Positions 19,572 through 27,562 of a stretch of 64,000 bases of DNA are shown one piece after another. The stretch is from the NCBI GenBank assembly GCA_014382585.1, contig JACNJL010000064.1:1-64000 (forward strand), written 5' to 3'. Below the pieces are notes generated by a model that saw only the letters and a program-made list of their open reading frames with translations, did no database searches and had not been told where the DNA came from. The position numbers and the translations under genes are program-made. This DNA is from Limisphaerales bacterium (lineage in GTDB: Bacteria > Verrucomicrobiota > Verrucomicrobiia > Limisphaerales > UBA1100). How positions within the stretch are numbered: position 1 is the first letter of the stretch; every line of letters begins with the position of its first letter.

Positions 19572-19625
19572 AAAACCGCCCGGCCTTTCAGCCAAACGGT
19601 GTGTGATATCGATCTTGCCAAGCAG

Positions 19626-21158
19626 CTAACGCTGGGCAGATTTTTCGGGTGCCGCACGGAGCGGCCAATAGGTTGATTTCACCCGGGCGACGGCCAAATG
19701 AGCTTCAATTTGTTTGATCACATCGGGGTGCTGCGCGGCTACGTTGCGCGTTTCACCTTTGTCGGTTTTTAGGTTGTACAGTTCCAGCGGTTTGCCTGGC
19801 GTAGTGCGCACGGCTTTCCAGTCGCCTTGACGGACGGCCTGTTGGGAGCCGGTTTCGTGAACTTCCCAGTATAGAAATTCGTGTTGTTGTTTTTGCGGCA
19901 ACCCGATGAGCGTGGGCATCAGTGAAATGCCGTCGGTTTCGCGTGGTGCGGGCAGTTTGGCTACCTGGAGCAGGGTGGGGAGCATATCCCAAAAGGCAAA
20001 GGGCTGGTCGGTTACGGTGCCGGCTTTTACTTTGCCTTTCCATTTTACAATCATCGGGACGCGGATGCCGCCTTCGTAAAGGCTGCGCTTGATGCCTCGG
20101 AAGGGGCCGGCGCCGCGGAAGAATTTCGGGTCGTTTCCGCCTTCCATGTGCGGGCCGTTGTCGCTGGTGAACAGGACGAGGGTATCTTCTTCGATATCAT
20201 ATTCGCGCAGCTTGGCGAGGATTTGACCGATCGCCTGGTCCATTCGGGTGATCATCGCGGCTTTGTTGCGTTCCGGCCGTGGCCAGCGTTCGCCGGCGTA
20301 GGGGAACGCATTGTTGGGCACTTCCATTCCGTTCCGGGTTTTTTGCGCGAGCGCATTATTCGCGTGTGGCGCGGTGTAAGAAACGTACATGAAAAAGGGT
20401 TTGTATTTGCTTTCCGGAGCGGGCTTGTAAATGCGGATGGCGTTCAATGCCATTTTGGTGATGATGTCGGTGCTGTATTTAATGCGGCGCCCGCCCGCGT
20501 TTGCGTGGATGGGGACATCGCCGTTGAATTGGTTGATGCCGCCGATACCCGGTGCGTATCGCCAGAGGAAGGTTGGGTAATAATTGTTGGCGTGTAGTTG
20601 GTCGGAGAAGCCCGCCCAGTGGCGGAAGCCTTTGCGGAAAGGTTCGCCGGTGGTGCCTTTTTCGCCGAGGTTCCATTTGCCGAGCGCGATAGTCTCGTAG
20701 TTGGCGGCCATCAGGATTTGCGGGATGGTGATGTCGATGGCGCGCAGGGGGACGCGGCGATTGCCCCGGATGTATGCGTGGCCGGTGTGTTTGCCGGTGA
20801 AGAGCGAGCCGCGCGAGGCGTCGCCAATGGAGCTGCCGGCGTAGGCTTGGGTGAAGCGCATGCCCTCTGCCGCCATCCGGTCGAGGTAAGGCGTTTTGAT
20901 CACCGGTTGGCCGTAGCTGCCGAGTTCACCCCAGCCGAGGTCATCGGCCATGATCAAAATAATATTGGGCGAGCTGGGCCCTTTGCGTTTTTGCGACTGC
21001 ACGCCGAGGGGTATTTTGGGTGCGTTGGGTTTGGGCGTGCCCAGTGTGGGGCGTGGCACAGGAATGCGCACGGGCTGCGGTGTGGGTTGAGCCCAAACGG
21101 GCGCAGTTACGGCAAACAAGCAAGCAAACGCAATGCTGTTGCGAATCAATTTCTCCAT
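19626..21158 (-). CDS. Secreted sulfatase-family protein lacking the formylglycine cysteine
   Basis: Type I sulfatase fold, 510 residues, with signal peptide MEKLIRNSIAFACLFAVTAPVWA and a proline-rich linker. Present are the metal-site DD in IMADDLGWG, GxR-type basic residues, FFMYVSYTAPH, FTSDNGPH, and the lysine segment GIKRSLYEGGIRVP. The nucleophile motif, usually C/S-x-P-S-R after AYAGSxx, reads SSIGDASR. Gly112 (codon 20825-20823) stands where the cysteine should be. The GKWHLG histidine is also changed (GKWNLG, Asn163). It may be a non-catalytic binder or use a different chemistry. ATG 21158 is clear from the signal peptide and a strong Shine-Dalgarno sequence (GAGGAGGG) upstream. That site sets it apart from most genes here. 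Confidence 0.93.
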   Translation of the reverse strand: MEKLIRNSIAFACLFAVTAPVWAQPTPQPVRIPVPRPTLGTPKPNAPKIPLGVQSQKRKGPSSPNIILIMADDLGWGELGSYGQPVIKTPYLDRMAAEGMRFTQAYAGSSIGDASRGSLFTGKHTGHAYIRGNRRVPLRAIDITIPQILMAANYETIALGKWNLGEKGTTGEPFRKGFRHWAGFSDQLHANNYYPTFLWRYAPGIGGINQFNGDVPIHANAGGRRIKYSTDIITKMALNAIRIYKPAPESKYKPFFMYVSYTAPHANNALAQKTRNGMEVPNNAFPYAGERWPRPERNKAAMITRMDQAIGQILAKLREYDIEEDTLVLFTSDNGPHMEGGNDPKFFRGAGPFRGIKRSLYEGGIRVPMIVKWKGKVKAGTVTDQPFAFWDMLPTLLQVAKLPAPRETDGISLMPTLIGLPQKQQHEFLYWEVHETGSQQAVRQGDWKAVRTTPGKPLELYNLKTDKGETRNVAAQHPDVIKQIEAHLAVARVKSTYWPLRAAPEKSAQR

Positions 21159-21223
21159 ATTTTTTTTCCCTCCTCGAGTTGCTGGAATCAGCAATTAGGA
21201 AAAGTGTAAATAAATCAGGCCGT

Positions 21224-21247
21224 TTGTGAATAATTATTTATTCACAA
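21224..21247. promoter_or_regulatory. AT-rich perfect palindrome, candidate operator
   Basis: TTGTGAATAA (21224-21233) and its exact reverse complement TTATTCACAA (21238-21247) are separated by TTAT. It lies 65 bp upstream of the sulfatase start and 10 bp after the larA-like stop, both on the minus strand. No T-tract supports termination in either direction. A second small inverted repeat (TTGCTG/CAGCAA, about 21178-21193) lies closer to the sulfatase. Confidence 0.5.
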
Positions 21248-21257
21248 TGGTCGTCAC

Positions 21258-22523
21258 TCATTCCGCCAAATATGGAATTGTCAACGGCCCTTGTGGCAGC
21301 ACGGCCACGCGGGCTTCGGGCCCGTGGCGTTCGAGTTCTGAAGCGACCATTGCGCTGATGTCTTCGCAGGGTGTGAGGTGAGCGGCGCGCAGCGTTTCGG
21401 CGGAGAGCGAACTATGCACGCGCACATCGGCGTTGCGCTGGATAAGCGCTTGAATTTGCGCCTGCCATTGTTCGGGTTTTGTAAAACCCGGCGTGGCTAA
21501 CAAGCTCAACACTTCTTCGGGACTGCGCGCGGTGCGCAGGAGTTGATCCATTGGGCTGTGCTCGGGCACGCCTTCTCGGCATTCGCAGGTGAGAATGAGC
21601 GTGCCGCCGTCTTTCAAAATGCGCGCTCCGGCACTCATGCCTTTCACGCCCTGATACAAATTCAGATCCAACGGATAACCGCTGTTGGTGGTCACCACCA
21701 CGTCGAAAGGTTTTTCCACCGGTTGCATCGCGGTGCGCCCCACAAATTCGCAGCCTCTTTTGTGCGCCTCGATGAGGTTGCCGGCAAAGATGTTAGTGAT
21801 TTGGCGCTGCTCGTTGAGCGTGACGTTTAGTAAAAAATTCGGGCCGGTGCGTTGGGCGATGGCGAGCATTTCTTCCCAAATCGGGTTGCCATACGTGACG
21901 CCAAACGTGCTTTTAGGATTGCTGATGTGGCTTGCGCCGTGATTGCTCATCACCGTTTCCAATGCCGCCACGCCGGGCATGATGCCCTTGGGGCCGCCGC
22001 TGTAGCCGGCGAAAAAGTGTGGTTCAATGAAGCCCGTGACGATGCGCAGATCCGCCTCCACCGCGTGCCGATGGATGAGCGCGGGCGTGCCATCGTGGGT
22101 GGTGCCCAGCGCGATGTGGGCATCGGGGTTGTTCGGCTCGGCGTTGACCACGCGGTAATGATTGACCACTTCGCGCGTAAGCATTTGCTCCATCTCCGCA
22201 CGCGAATTGGGTCGGTGCGTGCCCAGTTGATTGAGTAACAAAATGTTTTCGCGCGGCACGTGGGCCAAGTGTTCCAGCAACCACGGGATGATGCGTTCGT
22301 TGGGCGTGGCGCGGGTGAGGTCGGTGAAGAGAATACAGATTTTGGTGTCGGCTTTGATTAACTGCTTGAGCGGGCGCTCGCCGATGGGGTTTTCCAGCGC
22401 GGCCAACAGCGAGGCGCGTTCATCAGGCAACCCTTCGCGCGGGGTGGGGGCGATGACCGTCGTGCGGTCGTCCGGGCATTCAATGGGCAATTGCCCTTCG
22501 CCGTATGCGAGTTGGATTTCCAT
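21258..22523 (-). CDS. LarA-like nickel-pincer racemase (DUF2088)
   Basis: Lactate racemase homologue: enzymes of this family racemise or epimerise 2-hydroxy acids using a nickel-pincer nucleotide. The 421-residue length is typical. Visible family features are FTDLTRATP, LGTHRPN (histidine near the active site), HFFAGYSGGPKGIMPG (lysine that binds the cofactor), SNHGASH, GNPIWEEM, and the Tyr-Gln-x-x-Lys of NLYQGVKGM. ATG 22523 (MEIQLAYG) is chosen by length and by a TTGGCC-17-CATACT pair eight bases upstream; the frame is open beyond it. No larB, larC or larE is near, so the cofactor genes must lie elsewhere. The true substrate is unknown; other 2-hydroxy acids are possible. Confidence 0.88.
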   Translation of the reverse strand: MEIQLAYGEGQLPIECPDDRTTVIAPTPREGLPDERASLLAALENPIGERPLKQLIKADTKICILFTDLTRATPNERIIPWLLEHLAHVPRENILLLNQLGTHRPNSRAEMEQMLTREVVNHYRVVNAEPNNPDAHIALGTTHDGTPALIHRHAVEADLRIVTGFIEPHFFAGYSGGPKGIMPGVAALETVMSNHGASHISNPKSTFGVTYGNPIWEEMLAIAQRTGPNFLLNVTLNEQRQITNIFAGNLIEAHKRGCEFVGRTAMQPVEKPFDVVVTTNSGYPLDLNLYQGVKGMSAGARILKDGGTLILTCECREGVPEHSPMDQLLRTARSPEEVLSLLATPGFTKPEQWQAQIQALIQRNADVRVHSSLSAETLRAAHLTPCEDISAMVASELERHGPEARVAVLPQGPLTIPYLAE

Positions 22524-22531
22524 CCGCACGC

Positions 22532-22560
22532 AGTATGCCGTCGGCGCCGCACGGGGCCAA
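22532..22560 (-). promoter_or_regulatory. Candidate promoter of the larA-like gene
   Basis: Minus strand: TTGGCC, 17 nt, CATACT, eight bases, ATG 22523. Confidence 0.4.
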
Positions 22561-22574
22561 GGCAAATGCGGTGC

Positions 22575-22602
22575 TTGAACAATTCGATATTTTTCGTATG
22601 CT
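22575..22602 (+). promoter_or_regulatory. Candidate promoter of the M48 peptidase gene (leaderless)
   Basis: TTGAAC (22575-22580), 16 nt, TATGCT (22597-22602), six bases, ATG 22609. It shares the 85-bp divergent gap with the larA-like promoter. Confidence 0.5.
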
Positions 22603-22608
22603 CCGGCA

Positions 22609-23643
22609 ATGAGGTTGTGGAAACACATAAAGCGTTTGAGCTTGGCCGTGTTGATGGCGGGGTTGACTGCTTGCACGACAGTTCCGGAGACCGGCCGTTC
22701 ACAGCTCAATCTGATTTCCCCCTCGATGGAACGCGGGATGGGGCGTGATGCGTTTAACAATTTGAAAGGAAGCACGCCGCTGAGCAGCGATCAAAACGCC
22801 ACTGCGATATTGCAGCGCGTGGGCAATCGCATTGCCGCCGTGGCGAATTTGCCCAAGGCGCAGTGGGAGTTTGTGCTTTTCGAAAACAGCCAGGCAAACG
22901 CCTTTTGTTTGCCCGGTGGCAAGGTGGGCGTGTACTCGGGGATGTTGCAAATCACGCAAACCGAGGCCGGACTCGCCACGGTGCTCGCGCACGAGGTGGC
23001 ACACGCGGTGGCGCATCACGGGGCCGAACGCATCAGCCGTGTGCTTGTGGTGCAGGGGGTGGGGATGGCGTTGATTTCACAATTTACCAAAATGAATGCC
23101 GCCGGTAAAAATGCGTTGATGATTGCCTACGGTCTCGGCACCACGCTCGGCACCGAGCTGCCGCACAGTCGGCTGCAGGAAAGCGAGGCCGACCGTATCG
23201 GGCTGATTTATATGGCCCGGGCGGGATATGATCCGGCGGAGGCGGTTAAATTCTGGGAACGTTTCGCCGAATACAATCGCGCCCAAGGTGGCAGCCGCAT
23301 GCCGTGGTTTCTGCGCACCCATCCGCTGGATGAACAACGCATCGAAGATCTTAAACGCCTCCTGCCCGAAGCCCAACTCGAATACCGTCCGCGGGGAAAA
23401 GAAGATTCGCCCACCCCGACGCCAACTTTGCCAAAAGAAATTTCCAAAACCATCACTCTCATCCATCCCAAAACCGGTGAGCGAAAAATCATTCCGTGGA
23501 AATCCGGGATGACCATTTACACCGCCCGCCGCAAAGCCGGCATTCGCCCCACCGGACTGCCTCAACTCACCCGCGCCGGAAAACTACGCCCCGCCAACCC
23601 CGCCACCGCTCTTCAGCCGGGGGATGTGATCCGCTGGAAATAG
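22609..23643 (+). CDS. M48 family metalloprotease lipoprotein
   Basis: Zinc peptidase related to BepA/LoiP, expected to act in the periplasm on outer-membrane proteins. The 344-residue product has a lipoprotein signal (LMAGLTAC, Cys22), then the M48 domain with HEVAH (128-132) and the third ligand glutamate in the ESEAD motif (near 192). The C-terminal stretch of about 85 residues after a Pro/Thr linker (SPTPTPTLPKE) looks like a small beta-grasp or SLBB-type domain (TIYTARRKAGI...LQPGDVIRWK). That is unusual, since BepA carries TPR repeats instead. The linked domain may bind a glycan or partner, which is inference. It is divergent from the larA-like gene. Confidence 0.9.
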   Translation: MRLWKHIKRLSLAVLMAGLTACTTVPETGRSQLNLISPSMERGMGRDAFNNLKGSTPLSSDQNATAILQRVGNRIAAVANLPKAQWEFVLFENSQANAFCLPGGKVGVYSGMLQITQTEAGLATVLAHEVAHAVAHHGAERISRVLVVQGVGMALISQFTKMNAAGKNALMIAYGLGTTLGTELPHSRLQESEADRIGLIYMARAGYDPAEAVKFWERFAEYNRAQGGSRMPWFLRTHPLDEQRIEDLKRLLPEAQLEYRPRGKEDSPTPTPTLPKEISKTITLIHPKTGERKIIPWKSGMTIYTARRKAGIRPTGLPQLTRAGKLRPANPATALQPGDVIRWK

Positions 23644-23650
23644 GTGGGGC

Positions 23651-23679
23651 TTGTCATCGTGCGGGCGAATCCCTAGCCT
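23651..23679 (+). promoter_or_regulatory. Candidate promoter of the Nramp-like gene (leaderless)
   Basis: TTGTCA (23651-23656), 17 nt, TAGCCT (23674-23679), six bases, ATG 23686. Confidence 0.45.
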
Positions 23680-23685
23680 CCCGCT

Positions 23686-25347
23686 ATGTCTTCGGACGGC
23701 CCACAAGACGCGCCAAAGGACTGGCGTGGCATTTCCAAACACCTCGGTCCCGGCCTCATCATCACCGCCTGTATTGTCGGCTCTGGCGAATTGATTGCCA
23801 CGCCCAAGGTGGGGGCTGAATACGGCTTCAGCCTGCTGTGGTTCATTATTGCCGGTTGCATGATCAAGGTGCTGGTGCAGGTGGAGCTGGGCCGCTTTGC
23901 CATCTCCAAGGGCATGACCACGCTGGAAGCGTTGGATACCGTTCCGGGGCCGCGGTTCATTGTCTCTTGGGTGGTGTGGTGTTGGTTGCTGATGTTTGTG
24001 GGGATTTTGTTTCAACTCGGAGGAATTGTCGGGAGTGTCGGGAAAGTGGTGATGGAGTTGGGCTGGGTTTCTGAGCTGGGAACTCACGGTGCGAGTATTA
24101 TTGCGGTTGTGGTTTCGGGGGGGACCATTGCGATTCTTGCTTCCGGTAAGTACAAGCCGGTGGAAATTTTTTCGACGATCATGGTGGTATTTTTCACCTT
24201 CGCCACGTTGTTTGCTTTGATCAGTTTGCAAACGTCCGAAGGGATGAAAGAATTTTCCATCTCTTGGGCTGATATCAAGGAGGGATTGAAGTTCCAGTTG
24301 CCGGGCGATTTTTCGACGGCTTTTGCGGCGTTCGGAATCATCGGGGTCGGGGCCTCAGAGCTGATCTATTACCCGTATTGGTGTCTGGAAAAGGGGTACG
24401 CAAAAAATGTGGGGACCGCCAATCCCACGACAGTTTGGTATGAACGCGCAAAGGGATGGTTGCGGATCATGCGGGTGGATGCATGGTTGTCGATGGTCGT
24501 GTATACCGGCGCGACGGTGGCTTTCTTTTTGTTGGGGTCAGCGTTGCTGCATCGCGCTGAAATGCCTGAGCAAAAAATGGAAAAATTCCGTGAAGCCCAG
24601 ATGCCCGCTTTGGTGTCCGCGGTGGATCAATCACCTTCAGCGGAGGTGAAAGGACACTTCGATAAGGCGCGCGCAGCTATGAACACATCCACCGTGTTTG
24701 GGGTGGACATGTCGGATGCGCAGCGTCTTGACCATATCAAAGCGCAGATCGCGGTTGCGACCGGTCATTTGGACAAGTTGATCGCCGCTGAGATAAAGCG
24801 GGACAAGGAGTCGGAAATGATTGAGCCGATGGAAAAGGCGGTGGCGGATCTGAAGGTCGCCGCCGTGGGGGTGAGTGATGATAGTATGATCAAGGATTTG
24901 TCCCAGATGTATCGTCCGCTAGGGAAAGCCGGATTAACGATTTTTTTGGTGGGCGCGTTTGTGGTTTTATTTTCAACCATGGTGACGGCCTCCGCGTCCA
25001 ACGCCCGATTGCTGGCGGATGGGCTCGTGCTATTCAGGCGCATTGAGAAACCTTCAACCGAGGAAGCGAGAGCAAAACTTCTTTCTAAATGTTGCATCGC
25101 GATTCCGGTTGCTTGTGCGTTGATGTTCATCTTTGTGCCGAAACCGGTGACTCTCGTTCTGGTGGGGGGCGTGGCGCAGGCATTGATGCTGCCGTTATTA
25201 GCCATCGCAGCACTCTATTTCCGTTACAAACAAACGGATAAACCGCTTCAGCCGGGGGCGATCTGGACAGTTTTCCTTTGGATTTCCGCGGTGGCGATGG
25301 CGAGTGTGGGATTGTTTCAGTTATATCAAAAAATTACTAGTGGATGA
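23686..25347 (+). CDS. Nramp-related transporter with altered metal motif
   Basis: Polytopic membrane protein of the Nramp (natural resistance-associated macrophage protein) superfamily, 553 residues with about 11 hydrophobic segments. The first TM reads GPGLIITACIVGSGELIAT (21-39). The metal-binding DPGN of canonical Nramps is replaced by GSGE (32-35), and no MPH motif is seen in the TM6 region (GASELIYYPYWC). A soluble charged insert of about 110 residues (near 290-400), rich in Lys, Glu and Ala, is predicted helical and interrupts the membrane domain. Canonical MntH is about 410 residues. The GSGE variant is, to my knowledge, common in PVC 'Nramp' annotations, and its substrate is unknown. 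A weak hairpin (GGCGGA/TCCGCC, 25375-25399) follows. Confidence 0.82.
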   Translation: MSSDGPQDAPKDWRGISKHLGPGLIITACIVGSGELIATPKVGAEYGFSLLWFIIAGCMIKVLVQVELGRFAISKGMTTLEALDTVPGPRFIVSWVVWCWLLMFVGILFQLGGIVGSVGKVVMELGWVSELGTHGASIIAVVVSGGTIAILASGKYKPVEIFSTIMVVFFTFATLFALISLQTSEGMKEFSISWADIKEGLKFQLPGDFSTAFAAFGIIGVGASELIYYPYWCLEKGYAKNVGTANPTTVWYERAKGWLRIMRVDAWLSMVVYTGATVAFFLLGSALLHRAEMPEQKMEKFREAQMPALVSAVDQSPSAEVKGHFDKARAAMNTSTVFGVDMSDAQRLDHIKAQIAVATGHLDKLIAAEIKRDKESEMIEPMEKAVADLKVAAVGVSDDSMIKDLSQMYRPLGKAGLTIFLVGAFVVLFSTMVTASASNARLLADGLVLFRRIEKPSTEEARAKLLSKCCIAIPVACALMFIFVPKPVTLVLVGGVAQALMLPLLAIAALYFRYKQTDKPLQPGAIWTVFLWISAVAMASVGLFQLYQKITSG

Positions 25348-25414
25348 GCCGTCCTCGCTTTTCCTTTGCCAAACGGCGGAAGATTGAAGAGGCTCCGCCC
25401 TGCTTTTTATTACG

Positions 25415-26230
25415 ATGAGTTTGCCAAATGTAAAAATGACCGAGGGCATCCACGTGATGCATTTGTTTTATCGCGTGGATCGCATGGCGTGGGATGAATT
25501 GTCACCGAGCGAAAGCGAGGCCGCGCGCGAACGACTCGAAGCCCTCTGTGCCGCCAACAACGACGCCTCGCATCCGCTGTTGCGCTGCTACACCAACGTG
25601 AGCGGTAAGGCCGATTTTGCGTTTTGGCTGTTCCACGAGGATCTCGCGCAGCTCGCGCAAATGCATCGCGACCTCGAAGCGTGTTTTCCGGCGGGCAGTA
25701 TCGATTTGGTTTACAGCTACTTCAGCGTGACGGAATTGACGGAATATCAACCCACTGAAGACGACCTCAAAGCCCGCGCCCAACGGGAGTTCAAACTCGC
25801 CGAAGGCACGCCGGAGTTTGATGCCAAAATGGAAGAGCTGATGGCGTGGAAAGTGGATTACGAAAAATTCCGGCTCTATCCCGAGATGCCTGACTGGGAG
25901 GTGATGTGTTTTTATCCCATGCTCAAAAAACGGCAGGGCGAGGACAACTGGTACAGTCTCGATTTCGACACGCGCAAAAAACTAATGCGCACCCACGCCA
26001 TCACCGGCCGCAAATACGCCGGCCGCATCAGCCAGCTCATCACCGGCAGCACTGGCCTCGACGACTGGGAATGGGGCGTCACGCTGATGGCGAAGGAAGT
26101 GGCCTCGGTAAAAGACATCGTCCACGAAATGCGCAAAGACGAAGTCACCGCCCGCTACGGCGAGTTCGGCCCGTTTTACATTAATCTCCGTCTTGAGCCG
26201 CCCGCGTTATGGGCGCATTTGGGGTTGTAG
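25415..26230 (+). CDS. hemQ: Coproheme decarboxylase (HemQ, chlorite dismutase-like)
   Basis: Converts coproheme to haem b in the coproporphyrin-dependent pathway, in the cytosol. The 271-residue protein has the duplicated ferredoxin-like fold of the chlorite dismutase family. The proximal histidine lies in LMRTHAITGRKYAG (His near 193), followed by QLITGSTGLDDWEWGVTL with the conserved acidic-aromatic segment. Canonical chlorite dismutases have a distal arginine; I could not place one here with certainty, so HemQ is preferred. It ends inside the region upstream of hisS. No other haem gene is in the window. Confidence 0.88.
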   Translation: MSLPNVKMTEGIHVMHLFYRVDRMAWDELSPSESEAARERLEALCAANNDASHPLLRCYTNVSGKADFAFWLFHEDLAQLAQMHRDLEACFPAGSIDLVYSYFSVTELTEYQPTEDDLKARAQREFKLAEGTPEFDAKMEELMAWKVDYEKFRLYPEMPDWEVMCFYPMLKKRQGEDNWYSLDFDTRKKLMRTHAITGRKYAGRISQLITGSTGLDDWEWGVTLMAKEVASVKDIVHEMRKDEVTARYGEFGPFYINLRLEPPALWAHLGL

Positions 26231-26254
26231 ATTTGAACCGCCCCGCTTCCGCGC

Positions 26255-26283
26255 TTGACCATCGTCGCTGCCGGTTGTTTTCT
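26255..26283 (+). promoter_or_regulatory. Candidate promoter of hisS (leaderless)
   Basis: TTGACC (26255-26260), 17 nt, TTTTCT (26278-26283), six bases, GTG 26290. It supports the GTG over the upstream ATG 26209. Confidence 0.45.
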
Positions 26284-26289
26284 CCCCAC

Positions 26290-27555
26290 GTGGACCGACT
26301 ACCCGGATTTCGTGATTTTTATCCTGAACCCTTGCCCGACGGCGAGGTGTGGAGTGCCAATCTGCGCAAACATATTTTTGACGCGTGGCACGAGATCGCC
26401 GAATTCTACGCGTTCCAACCCTACGACGGGCCACCGCTCGAACCACTGAGCCTGTTCACCGCCAAGAGCGGCCAAGAAATCGTCGGCCAACTTTATAACT
26501 TTGAAGACAAAGGTGAACGCGCCGTGGCCCTTCGTCCGGAGATGACCCCCACCGTGGCGCGGATGGTCGCCGCCCGCGAGCGGCATTACAAGAAGCCCAT
26601 CAAATGGTATTCCATTCCGCAACTCTTCCGCTATGAACGCCAGCAAAAAGGCCGGCTGCGCGAGCACTTCCAGTTTAATGCCGACATCTTTGGCGAAGCT
26701 AATCCCGCCGCCGATGCGGAGCTCATCGCAATGCTCATCGATTTACTGCGGGCATTCGAACTCACCGCCGAAGACTTTGTCATTCGCCTCAGCAGCCGCA
26801 ACGCGTGGCAGGATTTTTTCAATCAAAACGGCGGCGACAAATCAAAGGCGTACGATTTTTATCAAGCCGTCGATAAACTCGAACGCACTGCGCCCGAAGA
26901 AAGCGAAAAGAAATTCCGAGCCCTCGGGTTCACGCTCGAGCAAGTTCGCAATTTCATCACCGCCGGCGAGCCCACTGAAGAACTCCAAGCCGTGCTCGAC
27001 AATCTCGCCGCGCGCGGGATGAGCGGTTTTGTGAAAATCGATTACAACGTCATCCGAGGGCTCGCTTATTACACCGGCGTTGTCTACGAGGCCTTCGATC
27101 GCAAAGGCGAATTCCGCGCCATCGCCGGTGGCGGCCGGTACGATCAATTGGTAAGCCTCGTTTCAAAGGGCAAAAAAGATATCCCCGCCGCCGGCTTTGC
27201 GATGGGCGATGTGGTGTTGGTGGAGTTGCTGAAAGAACGGGGGTTGATGCCGGAACTCCAAGGCAACATCGAAGTCTATGCTCTGATTGAGGATGAAACT
27301 AAACGTCCCGCCACCCTGTCGATCATCCAGATGCTGCGGGAGGAAGGATGGAGTGTGGACTATCCGTTCGCACCGATTAAGCCGGACAAGCAAATCAAAC
27401 GCGCCCTCGAAATTGGAGCCGAATTTACAGTCCGAATTGAGGATGATAAGTTCGCCGTATTGAAAAATTTTGAAACAAAACAAGAGGAAAAAATTCCCTT
27501 TGGAGAACTGGAGGAGCGAATGATTCAAATCATTTGCGCCGACAAATTGGAGTAG
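26290..27555 (+). CDS. hisS: Histidyl-tRNA synthetase
   Basis: Charges tRNA-His. The 421-residue product has class II motif 1 near the N-terminus (RLPGFRDFYPE, 3-13), ALRPEMTPTVARM, motif 2 (QLFRYERQQKGRLREHFQFNAD), the histidine-A motif RGLAYYTG, motif 3 GGGRYDQL (about 280-287), and a C-terminal anticodon domain. The open frame reaches ATG 26209 inside hemQ, but the added 27 residues have no family resemblance. GTG 26290 places the conserved RLPGFRDFYPE motif at the usual distance from the start and has a promoter-like pair six bases upstream. HisZ is an alternative, but the intact RGLxYYTG and GGGRYD motifs favour the synthetase. Confidence 0.92.
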   Translation: MDRLPGFRDFYPEPLPDGEVWSANLRKHIFDAWHEIAEFYAFQPYDGPPLEPLSLFTAKSGQEIVGQLYNFEDKGERAVALRPEMTPTVARMVAARERHYKKPIKWYSIPQLFRYERQQKGRLREHFQFNADIFGEANPAADAELIAMLIDLLRAFELTAEDFVIRLSSRNAWQDFFNQNGGDKSKAYDFYQAVDKLERTAPEESEKKFRALGFTLEQVRNFITAGEPTEELQAVLDNLAARGMSGFVKIDYNVIRGLAYYTGVVYEAFDRKGEFRAIAGGGRYDQLVSLVSKGKKDIPAAGFAMGDVVLVELLKERGLMPELQGNIEVYALIEDETKRPATLSIIQMLREEGWSVDYPFAPIKPDKQIKRALEIGAEFTVRIEDDKFAVLKNFETKQEEKIPFGELEERMIQIICADKLE

Positions 27556-27562
27556 CCAACCC

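Noticed and set aside
19572-19625. Terminator between the convergent FGE and sulfatase genes
   Set aside because: Only a poorly paired CCG/GGC...GCC/CGG arrangement with no T-tract is visible.
26209-26289. HisS start at ATG 26209
   Set aside because: It overlaps hemQ by 22 nt and adds 27 residues unlike the family. GTG 26290 fits homology and the promoter spacing.
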